Positions 1-5,779 of a stretch of 5,779 bases of DNA are shown piece after piece. Each line of letters starts with the position of its first letter. The stretch's first letter is position 1. A program made the translations under genes and the position numbers. The notes under the pieces are model-generated. The model saw nothing but the letters and a program-made list of their open reading frames with translations. It did not search any database and was not told the DNA's origin. The stretch spans positions 1-5,779 of the forward strand of contig JAFGDX010000347.1 of the NCBI GenBank assembly GCA_016931875.1. The letters are read 5' to 3'. This DNA is from Prolixibacteraceae bacterium (GTDB lineage: Bacteria; Bacteroidota; Bacteroidia; Bacteroidales; Prolixibacteraceae).

Positions 1-332
1 TCAGTAACATCAGACGGCACCTCGCCATCAAACAGTTCAATTAGTTTCTGCGCCATTCCAACCAGATGTTTTGCTTTATTATTCGGATAGGAACAGCTTT
101 TTATATAGTCGATGACCTCGGCTGGTTCAGCCTCTGCCATTTTTTGCGGAGTGGGAAAACGTTTCAATAGTTCTGGGGTGATTTGATTGACCCGTTTATC
201 GGTACACTGTGCCGATAAAATTACGGCAACAATTAAATCAAACGGATTTGTGTACTCCAGTTCGGTTTCTGCAATGGGCATTGCATTTTCAAAATACCGG
301 ATTACATATTCAAACAACTCTTTTTTTTGCAT
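1..332 (-). CDS. nth: Endonuclease III (5' part, runs off the left edge)
   Basis: Reading the minus strand from the ATG at 332 gives 110 complete codons with no stop before the window edge, so this is the N-terminal half of a protein usually about 210 to 220 residues long. Residues 31-49 (FDLIVAVILSAQCTDKRVN) match the conserved LLIAVLLSAQATD region of endonuclease III, followed by a NNKAKHL segment (84-90) and a GEVP motif (103-106), all in the family order. Members are bifunctional DNA glycosylase/AP lyases that remove oxidised pyrimidines in base-excision repair. The helix-hairpin-helix, the catalytic lysine and aspartate and any C-terminal 4Fe-4S cysteines would lie outside the window and cannot be checked. 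There is no clear ribosome binding site, which is normal for Bacteroidota. The gene is divergent from the ABC-F gene. Family identity is seen from motifs; the function is inferred from the family. Confidence 0.9.
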   Translation of the reverse strand, partial: MQKKELFEYVIRYFENAMPIAETELEYTNPFDLIVAVILSAQCTDKRVNQITPELLKRFPTPQKMAEAEPAEVIDYIKSCSYPNNKAKHLVGMAQKLIELFDGEVPSDVT

Positions 333-486
333 CGCTCTGATTTTTTTTCAAAATAATTGAAATTTATTCAAAAATCATGTAACAATTTGCATTTTCATTT
401 GTCTTATTCACAGAAAATGTAAACTACAATACCGTTTCTCCCCCTTTATAGAAATGGTTTTAAGTTGACAAATTAAACAGACGTTA

Positions 487-512
487 AAAAAGCCGGTCAG
501 CACCGGCTTTTT
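487..512. terminator. Strong bidirectional intrinsic terminator in the divergent nth/ABC-F gap
   Basis: A perfect 11-bp inverted repeat (487-497 with 502-512) surrounds a 4-nt loop CAGC. Its core is AGCCGGT/ACCGGCT, extended by A-runs on the left and T-runs on the right, so it has the GC stem plus U-tract form in either direction. It lies between two divergently transcribed genes, where no annotated gene ends. I found no plus-strand small ORF in 333-486: the ATGs there are followed within a few codons by stops. No tRNA or other known RNA is recognisable. It may end an unannotated short transcript or act as a leader attenuator for the ABC-F gene, whose ATG lies 68 nt downstream. The remainder of the 333-580 gap is AT-rich and shows nothing else I can name. 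Confidence 0.8.
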
Positions 513-580
513 ATTTTACAGCACCAGCAGTTTTATTCCGAAGTTCATTTCATTTTCTATTTTTACCAAAATTTTTGAAT

Positions 581-2458
581 ATGAAACCTTATTTGCAAGT
601 CGAAAATCTTTCAAAAAGATGGGGAGAGCTTATGCTTTTCGAAAACATTTCGTTTACCATTTTTGAAGGCCAGAAAGTGGCGTTAATTGCTAAAAACGGA
701 ACCGGCAAATCAACATTGCTCGATTTGCTTGCCGCTAAGGATTCCCCTGATTCAGGAATTGTTACCCTTACCAACGATGTTGAAATTGGGTATTTTGAGC
801 AAATTCCGGACTTAAACCCCAAAAACACGCTGCTGGAGGAAATCTTCGAATCGGATAATATAAAGCTGAAAACCATTAAAGATTTTGAACTGGCTGTTTC
901 TGAAAACGACCAAAAAGCCATCACCAGAATTTCAGCAAAAATGGACGAACTGAACGCCTGGGATTTTGAGGTTGAAATCAAACAAATACTTACCGAACTC
1001 AAAATCAACCTCGTAAACAAACCGGTGGGCGAATTGTCGGGCGGCCAGCAAAAAAGGTTGTCGCTGGCCAAAGTACTAATCAACAAACCTGATTTACTAA
1101 TTTTGGATGAGCCCACCAACCATCTCGACCTGGAAATGATTGAATGGCTGGAAAGCTATCTGGAAAAGTCGAAAGCAACACTTTTGATGGTGACGCACGA
1201 CCGGTATTTTCTCGACCGCATTTGCAATGAAATTATTGAAATGGAGGACAACCGGATTTACCGCTACATGGGAAATTACTCTTACTTTCTTCAAAAACGC
1301 GATGAACGAATAGAAATGCAGCAGGCCACGGTGGCCAAGGCCAAAAACCTGTTACGCACCGAAATGGAATGGATGCGCAGAATGCCCAAAGCCCGGAGCC
1401 ACAAGGCAAAATACCGCGTCGACTCGTTTTACGAACTGAAAGAGAAAGCCTCGCAAAAACTAAAAAATGAAAATGTAAACCTGAGTGTAAAATCATCGCG
1501 ACTGGGGAAAAAAATTGTGGAAATCAAAAATGTTTCCAAATCTTTCCCTGGAGCCAAACTCATTGAAAATTTCAATTATACATTCTCAAGGTTCGAAAAA
1601 GTGGGAATTGTTGGCAATAACGGGACCGGAAAATCAACATTCCTGAATTTAATCACCCGGGAATTAAGCCCCGATTCAGGCACAATTGAAATCGGACAAA
1701 CCATAAAATTCGGGTATTACAGGCAGGATGGCATTCAGTTTGATTTCAAAGAACGGGTAATTGATGCCGTAAACAAAATAGCAGAATACATTTATTTTGA
1801 AGACGGCACCAAAATGAGCAGTTCGCAAATGCTCACCCATTTTCTGTTCCCGCCCGAAACCCAGTACAACTACATTGAAAAGCTGAGTGGTGGCGAACAA
1901 AGAAGACTTTACCTTTGCACCGTATTGATGCAAAATCCGAATTTTCTTATTCTCGACGAGCCCACCAACGACCTGGATATTATGACCCTGAATGTTTTGG
2001 AAGAATATCTGCAATCGTTTGCCGGATGTGTGGTGGTGGTTTCACACGACCGTTTTTTTATGGATAAAATTGTTGATCATCTGTTTGTTTTTGAAGGAGA
2101 AGGAGTGGTGACCGATTTTCCGGGGAATTACACCCTTTACCGCAACAAGGTTCAGGAAGAAAAAGAGAAGACCGAATCTAAAAAAACCGGCCAGGACAAA
2201 GCTCAATCAAAAAAAGAAACAAAAAAGCCTGATGCCCAACGAAAACTTTCTTTCAATGAAAAAAGGGAGTATGAACAACTGGAAACGGAGATAGCAGAAA
2301 TTGAGGAAAAAATACGCCAGTTGGAAGATCTGTTAAACTCGGGCACACTTCTCCACGATGAATTATTTGTAAAATCAGAAGAACTGGCAGAATTGAAAAA
2401 GCACCTCGACGAAAAGGAATTTCGCTGGCTTGAACTGAGTGAACGGGAACAACAATAA
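581..2458 (+). CDS. uup: ABC-F family ATPase, Uup type
   Basis: This is a 625-residue soluble protein with two ABC ATPase domains and no membrane segment, so it is an ABC-F ribosome-associated ATPase rather than a transporter. Domain 1 has Walker A AKNGTGKST (37-45), signature LSGGQ (152-156), Walker B LLILDEP (172-178) and the H-loop histidine 206. A charged linker follows, with the WMRRMPKARSHKAK segment near 264-277, which in this family contacts P-site tRNA. Domain 2 has Walker A GNNGTGKST (345-353), LSGGE (435-439), FLILDEP (455-461) and histidine 489. From about 523 to the end lies a Lys/Glu-rich coiled-coil tail like the Uup C-terminal domain. Length and linker fit Uup better than EttA. 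Uup is linked to ribosome function and to branched DNA intermediates; its exact role is unsettled. The first Walker A has Ala where Gly is usual. The reading frame can also open at TTG 575, but ATG 581 is the better start. It is a single gene, convergent with DUF3276. An antibiotic-resistance role cannot be excluded, but nothing specific supports it. Confidence 0.9.
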   Translation: MKPYLQVENLSKRWGELMLFENISFTIFEGQKVALIAKNGTGKSTLLDLLAAKDSPDSGIVTLTNDVEIGYFEQIPDLNPKNTLLEEIFESDNIKLKTIKDFELAVSENDQKAITRISAKMDELNAWDFEVEIKQILTELKINLVNKPVGELSGGQQKRLSLAKVLINKPDLLILDEPTNHLDLEMIEWLESYLEKSKATLLMVTHDRYFLDRICNEIIEMEDNRIYRYMGNYSYFLQKRDERIEMQQATVAKAKNLLRTEMEWMRRMPKARSHKAKYRVDSFYELKEKASQKLKNENVNLSVKSSRLGKKIVEIKNVSKSFPGAKLIENFNYTFSRFEKVGIVGNNGTGKSTFLNLITRELSPDSGTIEIGQTIKFGYYRQDGIQFDFKERVIDAVNKIAEYIYFEDGTKMSSSQMLTHFLFPPETQYNYIEKLSGGEQRRLYLCTVLMQNPNFLILDEPTNDLDIMTLNVLEEYLQSFAGCVVVVSHDRFFMDKIVDHLFVFEGEGVVTDFPGNYTLYRNKVQEEKEKTESKKTGQDKAQSKKETKKPDAQRKLSFNEKREYEQLETEIAEIEEKIRQLEDLLNSGTLLHDELFVKSEELAELKKHLDEKEFRWLELSEREQQ

Positions 2459-2474
2459 TTTTTTTGATGATTAA

Positions 2475-2861
2475 TTAAATGTCTTCAAAATCAACATCGG
2501 TGTAATCTTTGGCAGGCCCTTCTTCCACAACCACCTCTTCTTTTACCTCACCTCTGCTCTCACGTACCTCACCTTCAGGCTGGTTTTTATGAATAAATCC
2601 GACGACTTCTTCAAGGCTTTCAACGAATTTTTCAAAATCTTCCCTGTACAGAAAAATTTTATGTTTTTCATACTGAAATTTGCCATTATCAGCATATCTT
2701 CTTTTGCTTTCCGTGATGGTTACATAATACTCATCATTACGGGTACTTTTTACATCAAAGAAATACGTTCTTTTGCCTGCTCTGATTACTTTAGAATAAA
2801 TTTCCTGGTTAAACCTGTCTTCAGAACTCTTCATCCCTTCCTTATTATCAACGCTTTCCAT
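2475..2861 (-). CDS. PUR family DNA/RNA-binding protein (DUF3276)
   Basis: This is a small protein of 128 residues when started at ATG 2861. Residues about 20-91 form the conserved core, with RAGKRTYFFDVKSTRNDEYY (27-46), TITESKRR (48-55) and EKHKIFLYREDFEKF (65-79). I recognise this as the DUF3276 family, which adopts a Pur-alpha-like fold and is widespread in Bacteroidota. Such proteins bind single-stranded nucleic acid, usually as dimers of one PUR repeat; the cellular role is not established. The tail (92-128) is strongly acidic, rich in Glu and Asp and ending DVDFEDI, and is probably disordered. Start choice: the frame stays open to a TTG at 2891, adding a basic decapeptide, but that codon overlaps a promoter-like TAACTTTG, so I prefer ATG 2861. 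ATG 2834 (119 residues) is also possible and still keeps the core. The gene stands alone, converging with uup across 16 bp. Confidence 0.87.
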   Translation of the reverse strand: MESVDNKEGMKSSEDRFNQEIYSKVIRAGKRTYFFDVKSTRNDEYYVTITESKRRYADNGKFQYEKHKIFLYREDFEKFVESLEEVVGFIHKNQPEGEVRESRGEVKEEVVVEEGPAKDYTDVDFEDI

Positions 2862-2888
2862 TCCTTGTCGTTTTCGATTTTTTTTTAC

Positions 2889-2910
2889 CAAAGTTAGTTA
2901 GTCAAAAATA
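2889..2910 (-). promoter_or_regulatory. Candidate -7 boxes for the DUF3276 gene
   Basis: On the minus strand, two exact matches to the Bacteroidota -7 consensus TAnnTTTG occur just upstream of the gene: TATTTTTG (2910 to 2903) and TAACTTTG (2896 to 2889). Either would place the transcript start 15 to 35 nt before ATG 2861. I see no TTG-type -33 element at the usual distance from either, and the region is very AT-rich, so chance matches are possible. The TAACTTTG box argues against translation starting at TTG 2891. Confidence 0.45.
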
Positions 2911-3011
2911 AAAAAATTATTTTAAAATCTTTGCCGCCCGTAATTTTACATCATCATTTCCAGCGCTTTGAGCTAATTTAAATTCATTCTACCCTACTGA
3001 CAGAAACTAAA

Positions 3012-3032
3012 AAAGGGACACTTTGCCCCTTT
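3012..3032 (-). terminator. Likely intrinsic terminator for folD
   Basis: On the minus strand, AAAGGG and CCCTTT form a 6-bp stem around a 9-nt loop, and the right arm runs straight into further T residues (six in all). It begins about 30 nt after the folD stop codon, where the ffh-folD transcript should end. The stem is short and only half GC, so it would be moderate in strength. Confidence 0.6.
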
Positions 3033-3061
3033 ATTTTCGATTCTTTTACTACTGGTTGTTT

Positions 3062-3937
3062 TTATTTATAAACTGCCTTTTTTGCTGCCAGCAATGTGTT
3101 GAGTAACAACGAAACGCGGGTCATGGGGCCAACGCCACCAGGCACCGGCGTAATATAGGAACATTTTTCAGCTACTTCTTCAAACAAAACATCGCCTTTC
3201 AGTTTAAAACCTGATTTTGTCTGGTCCGATTTTACACGGGTTGTCCCCACATCAATCACCACCGCACCTTCTTTTACCATGTTTCCTTTTACAAATTCCG
3301 GAACTCCCATGGCCACAATCAGAATATCAGCATTTCGGCATACTTCTTCCAGATTTTTGGTGCGGCTGTGGGCTACCGTAACGGTTGCATTAATGGCTTT
3401 CTGCGACATGAGCACACTCATTGGCCGGCCAACAATATTGCTCCTCCCTAAAACCACACAATTTTTACCGCTGGTTTCAATGTTGTACCGCTTTAGCAAT
3501 TCAACAATTCCAAACGGAGTTGCCGAAACAAACGACGGCAAACCAATAACCATGCGCCCGACATTGATTGGGTGAAAACCGTCGACATCTTTTTTCGGAT
3601 TGATGGCTTCAATTACTTTTTGTTCCGAAATATGTTCGGGTAACGGCAGTTGAACAATAAAACCATCCAAATCATTGTCTTCATTCAATTCCTGAACTTT
3701 CGACAGCAGTTCTTCTTCAGTTACATCTTCCTCGTAACGAATGAGCGACGATTGAAAACCCACGGCCTCACAATCTTTTATTTTGTAGGCAACATAAGTT
3801 TCACTGCCTCCGTCGTGACCCACAAGAATGGCTGCCAGGTGTGGAGCTTTTTCTCCGTTTTCCTTCATTTTTGCCACCTCGGCAGCAATTTCCTGCTTCA
3901 TTTCGGCAGCTACTTTTTTTCCGTCAATTAGTATCAT
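3062..3937 (-). CDS. folD: Bifunctional methylenetetrahydrofolate dehydrogenase / methenyltetrahydrofolate cyclohydrolase
   Basis: This is a 291-residue cytosolic enzyme of normal length for the family. FolD oxidises 5,10-methylene-THF to 5,10-methenyl-THF with NADP+ and then hydrolyses it to 10-formyl-THF, feeding purine and formyl-methionine synthesis. The sequence shows the catalytic Tyr48 and Lys52 (TYVAYK), Gln96 in VQLPLP, Asp119 in KDVDGFHP, the dinucleotide-binding loop GRSNIVGRP (164-172), HSRT (190-193) with an Arg suited to the NADP 2'-phosphate, and the C-terminal signature [11 protein letters not shown] (263-273). All key residues are present, so it should be active. The ATG at 3937 opens directly on a typical FolD N-terminus. 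It lies downstream of ffh on the same strand; the intervening GxxExxY unit separates them. A terminator follows. No convincing promoter of its own is visible, so it may depend on read-through from ffh. Confidence 0.97.
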   Translation of the reverse strand: MILIDGKKVAAEMKQEIAAEVAKMKENGEKAPHLAAILVGHDGGSETYVAYKIKDCEAVGFQSSLIRYEEDVTEEELLSKVQELNEDNDLDGFIVQLPLPEHISEQKVIEAINPKKDVDGFHPINVGRMVIGLPSFVSATPFGIVELLKRYNIETSGKNCVVLGRSNIVGRPMSVLMSQKAINATVTVAHSRTKNLEEVCRNADILIVAMGVPEFVKGNMVKEGAVVIDVGTTRVKSDQTKSGFKLKGDVLFEEVAEKCSYITPVPGGVGPMTRVSLLLNTLLAAKKAVYK

Positions 3938-3961
3938 TTAGTTCTGTTGTTTTTAAGATTG

Positions 3962-3989
3962 TTGCACGCAAAACCGCAAAGTCTCTAAA
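3962..3989 (+). repeat. Left inverted repeat of the GxxExxY unit
   Basis: This 28-bp sequence matches the reverse complement of 4392-4419 at 22 of 28 positions without gaps. It starts with TTGC (3962-3965) and continues as three 8-bp units (3966-3973, 3974-3981, 3982-3989). The middle unit, CCGCAAAG, is closest to a shared NCGCAAAG consensus and the third has drifted to NCNCTAAA. The inner edge is 3 bp from the stop codon of the GxxExxY gene. The outer edge is 24 bp from the folD start codon, so the repeat lies in the folD leader. Confidence 0.82.
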
Positions 3990-3992
3990 ATC

Positions 3993-4370
3993 TTACAAAT
4001 TATTAACAATTCTGGTAATTCCGTCTTTGATCAATTTTTCATTGAAATTAATCAGTAATCCAAGCTTTAAGCCTGTAATTCGCAAATAAGTCAACAACTG
4101 TTTTGGATGAACCGGAGCAATCAATTCTACAGATTTCAGTTCAATAATAACTTTATCCTCAACAATTAAATCAGCCCTGAAACCAATATCCATTTTTAAC
4201 CTTTCCCAAAAAACCGGAATTGCTTTTTGCCGTTCAACTTTAAACCCCCTTTTTGTTAATTCAAAAAACATAATTTCTTCATAAACCGACTCTAAAAGCC
4301 CGGGGCCCAGCTCTACATGAATCTTATAGCACGTATCTACAATTACTTTCGACAGTTCATTTTCTGTCAT
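3993..4370 (-). CDS. GxxExxY protein (PD-(D/E)xK-like family)
   Basis: This is a 125-residue protein, a usual length for the family. The naming motif is present as GLLESVY (Gly24, Glu27, Tyr30). A nuclease-like core follows, with Asp67 in FRADLIV and Glu77/Lys79 in VIIELKS, then HPKQLLTYLR (88-97) and GLLINF (104-109). These resemble the PD-(D/E)xK fold and all the acidic and lysine residues are kept, but enzymatic activity for this family is not established to my knowledge. Members are frequent in Bacteroidota and often multicopy. There is no signal peptide or membrane segment. It lies between ffh (49 bp upstream) and folD (55 bp downstream) on the same strand and is enclosed by inverted repeats at 3962-3989 and 4392-4419. 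The gene appears more AT-rich than its neighbours. Family assignment is firm; function is unknown. Confidence 0.92.
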   Translation of the reverse strand: MTENELSKVIVDTCYKIHVELGPGLLESVYEEIMFFELTKRGFKVERQKAIPVFWERLKMDIGFRADLIVEDKVIIELKSVELIAPVHPKQLLTYLRITGLKLGLLINFNEKLIKDGITRIVNNL

Positions 4371-4387
4371 CCTGTACTCTAAAATAA

Positions 4388-4419
4388 AAAATTTAGCGTC
4401 TTTGCGACTTTTCGAGCAA
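4388..4419 (-). promoter_or_regulatory. Possible promoter formed by the right inverted repeat
   Basis: On the minus strand the repeat's outer TTG (4419 to 4417) is followed after 21 nt by TAAATTTT (4395 to 4388), one mismatch from the TAnnTTTG -7 box. The spacing suits a Bacteroidota promoter and would start transcription shortly before the GxxExxY ATG at 4370. The left repeat read inward shows no comparable -7 box. The match is weak and may be chance. Confidence 0.25.
4392..4419 (-). repeat. Right inverted repeat of the GxxExxY unit
   Basis: Read on the minus strand, this 28-bp repeat is TTGC (4419-4416) followed by three 8-bp units: TCGAAAAG (4415-4408), a NCGCAAAG-type unit (4407-4400) and a NCGCTAAA-type unit (4399-4392). 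It matches the left repeat at 22 of 28 positions. Its outer edge touches the ffh stop codon (4420-4422) with no base between them, and its inner edge is 21 bp before the GxxExxY start codon. Confidence 0.82.
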
Positions 4420-5760
4420 TTAAAACTTTCTTCCTTTTTGTTGCATGCTGCTCATTACGCGTTGCATGTTTTTCCCCTGCGAAACCATTTTCATCATTTT
4501 CCGGGTTTCGGTGAATTGTTTGAGCAAACGGTTCACTTCCTGAATATTGGTACCCGAACCATCGGCAATTCGTTTTCTGCGGCTTCCGTTCATTAATGAA
4601 GGATCTTCGCGTTCTTCATTCGTCATGGAAAAGATAATGGCCTCAATACTTTTAAATGCATCATCATCCAAATCCATATTTTTCATTGCTTTCCCCATTC
4701 CGGGAATCATGGAAACCACATCTTTCAGGTTACCCATTTTTTTGATTTGGTTGATTTGTTTCAGAAAGTCGTTAAAATTAAAGGTATTTTTTGCCAGCTT
4801 TTTCTGCAGTTTACGGGCTTCTTCCGCATCAAACTGTTCCTGTGCTTTTTCCACCAGCGAAACAATGTCGCCCATACCAAGAATACGGTCGGCCATACGG
4901 TCGGGGTGAAAAACATCAATGGCATCAACTTTTTCGCCGGTACCCACAAATTTAATTGGTTTTTCAACGATCGAACGGATAGAAATTGCAGCCCCGCCGC
5001 GGGTGTCACCATCAAGTTTGGTGAGCACCACCCCGTCAAAATCGAGCCGGTCGTTAAATTCTTTGGCCGTATTTACCGCATCCTGCCCGGTCATGGAGTC
5101 AACCACAAACAAAATCTCCTGTGGGTCAACCGCTTTTTTTATCGCGGCAATTTCATTCATCATCTGTTCGTCAACCGCCAAACGACCCGCAGTATCAATA
5201 ATTACCACATCGTAGCCTTTGTTTTTGGCTTCTTTAATTGCATTTTGGGCAATCTGAACCGGGTTCATGTTGCCTTCCTCGGAATACACCGGTACATCAA
5301 TCTGCCCGCCCAGTACTTTCAACTGCTCAATGGCCGCCGGGCGGTAAACATCACCAGCCACCAGCAACGGATGACGGCCTTTTTTACGTTTCAGCATGTT
5401 GGCCAGTTTGCCTGAGAAAGTGGTTTTACCGGAACCCTGCAGCCCCGACATCAGAATAACAGTTGGTTTCCCGGTCAAATCAATGTCGGTAAATTTACCA
5501 CCCATCAAAGCAGCCAGTTCGTCTTTTACAATTTTCACCATCAGCTGCCCCGGTTTAACCGCAGTTAAAACCTCCTGCCCCAGTGCTTTTTGCTTTACAT
5601 CGTCGGTAAATTTTTTGGCTATTTTAAAGTTGACGTCGGCATCAAGCAATGCACGACGGATATCTTTTAACGTTTCAGCAACGTTTATCTCGGTAATCAT
5701 TCCCTGGCCCTTCAGTATTTTGAAGGACTTCTCCAGCCTGTCACTTAAATTCTCAAACAT
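4420..5760 (-). CDS. ffh: Signal recognition particle protein Ffh (SRP54)
   Basis: This is a complete 446-residue SRP GTPase of normal length. With SRP RNA it binds signal sequences of nascent membrane and secreted proteins and delivers the ribosome to FtsY at the inner membrane. The N domain (1 to about 95) includes the [13 protein letters not shown] helix. The G domain has P-loop GLQGSGKTT (106-114), DVYRPAA (137-143), DTAGR (189-193) and TKLD (247-250). The methionine-rich M domain starts near 300 and carries the RNA-binding [12 protein letters not shown] (392-403) and NRLLKQF (410-416) segments, ending in a Met-rich tail. All catalytic motifs are intact. The ATG at 5760 gives the usual [10 protein letters not shown] start; only 19 bp upstream is visible, with no clear ribosome binding site or promoter. 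folD follows on the same strand after the inserted GxxExxY unit. The SRP RNA gene is not in the window. Confidence 0.98.
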   Translation of the reverse strand: MFENLSDRLEKSFKILKGQGMITEINVAETLKDIRRALLDADVNFKIAKKFTDDVKQKALGQEVLTAVKPGQLMVKIVKDELAALMGGKFTDIDLTGKPTVILMSGLQGSGKTTFSGKLANMLKRKKGRHPLLVAGDVYRPAAIEQLKVLGGQIDVPVYSEEGNMNPVQIAQNAIKEAKNKGYDVVIIDTAGRLAVDEQMMNEIAAIKKAVDPQEILFVVDSMTGQDAVNTAKEFNDRLDFDGVVLTKLDGDTRGGAAISIRSIVEKPIKFVGTGEKVDAIDVFHPDRMADRILGMGDIVSLVEKAQEQFDAEEARKLQKKLAKNTFNFNDFLKQINQIKKMGNLKDVVSMIPGMGKAMKNMDLDDDAFKSIEAIIFSMTNEEREDPSLMNGSRRKRIADGSGTNIQEVNRLLKQFTETRKMMKMVSQGKNMQRVMSSMQQKGRKF

Positions 5761-5779
5761 GCGTTTTATTTCTTTTGAA

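Larger units (their letters stand above)
3962..4419 (-). mobile_element. Putative inverted-repeat-bounded GxxExxY cassette inserted between ffh and folD
   Basis: This 458-bp unit consists of two 28-bp imperfect inverted repeats around a single small gene. Seen directly: the repeats match at 22 of 28 positions, the outermost TTGC is identical at both ends, and the right end abuts the ffh stop codon. If the unit is removed, ffh and folD lie 24 bp apart, a normal operon spacing. Inference: the unit was inserted into an older ffh-folD operon. It encodes no recognisable transposase or integrase, and no target duplication is evident at the edges. It could be a non-autonomous element moved in trans, a relic, or an RNA-level element in which the repeats pair around the ORF. 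Confidence 0.5.

Noticed and set aside
465..470. TTGACA resembling a sigma-70 -35 box
   Set aside because: Bacteroidota promoters do not use this hexamer, no -10/-7 partner sits at a fitting distance, and the terminator follows within 20 bp.
575..580. TTG start two codons before the ABC-F ATG
   Set aside because: An ATG lies two codons downstream and leads directly into the domain. Nothing favours the TTG.
589..1119. Long minus-strand open frame (176 codons) opposite the ABC-F gene
   Set aside because: It lies wholly inside a gene with clear ABC motifs, has a serine-rich low-complexity translation and matches no family. It is a shadow of coding sequence.
2459..2465. T-run after the uup stop as a terminator
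   Set aside because: No GC-containing stem precedes the run, and the gap to the convergent gene is only 16 bp. I cannot support an intrinsic terminator.
3962..3989. The NCGCAAAG units as a CRISPR-like array or a simple terminator
   Set aside because: The units are contiguous, with no spacers, and the repeat has no strong self-hairpin with a U-tract, only a 4-bp TTGC/GCAA palindrome at its outer end.
3950..4430. Target-site duplication around the GxxExxY unit
   Set aside because: The bases just outside the repeats (AAGATTG on the left, TTAAAAC on the right) do not form a matching direct repeat at the edges.
4747..5415. Plus-strand open frame of 222 codons opposite ffh
   Set aside because: It is antisense to the intact, highly conserved ffh G and M domains. 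Its Phe/Asn/His-rich translation shows no domain.

Overview
The window looks like housekeeping chromosome from a member of the Bacteroidota. Three things suggest this. It carries a PUR-family (DUF3276) gene typical of that phylum. Its non-coding DNA is AT-rich and lacks clear Shine-Dalgarno sequences. TAnnTTTG-type -7 boxes, rather than sigma-70 boxes, lie upstream of a gene. The protein sequences would fit a marine or anaerobic lineage near Marinilabiliales/Prolixibacteraceae, but that placement is an impression only.

Layout from left to right. The 5' part of an endonuclease III gene (nth) runs off the left edge on the minus strand. A divergent gap of about 250 bp follows and holds one strong intrinsic terminator. 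A Uup-type ABC-F ATPase gene is on the plus strand, and its end converges with a minus-strand DUF3276 gene across a 16-bp gap. A further intergenic stretch of about 200 bp holds the DUF3276 promoter region and the folD terminator. The rest of the window is a minus-strand series: ffh, then a small GxxExxY gene, then folD.

Most of the genes are core functions: base-excision repair (nth), ribosome-associated ATPase (uup), nucleic-acid binding (DUF3276), one-carbon folate metabolism (folD) and co-translational protein targeting (ffh). None depends obviously on another. ffh and folD read as a two-gene operon.

The notable feature is the interruption of that operon. The GxxExxY gene is enclosed by a pair of 28-bp imperfect inverted repeats (22 of 28 positions match). 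Each repeat is built as TTGC plus three 8-bp units close to NCGCAAAG. The whole unit is 458 bp. It begins directly against the ffh stop codon, and removing it would leave ffh and folD only 24 bp apart. I read it as a small cassette inserted into an ancestral ffh-folD operon. It encodes a PD-(D/E)xK-like protein and no recognisable transposase. How it moves, and whether the repeats act in DNA or in RNA, cannot be settled from this window.
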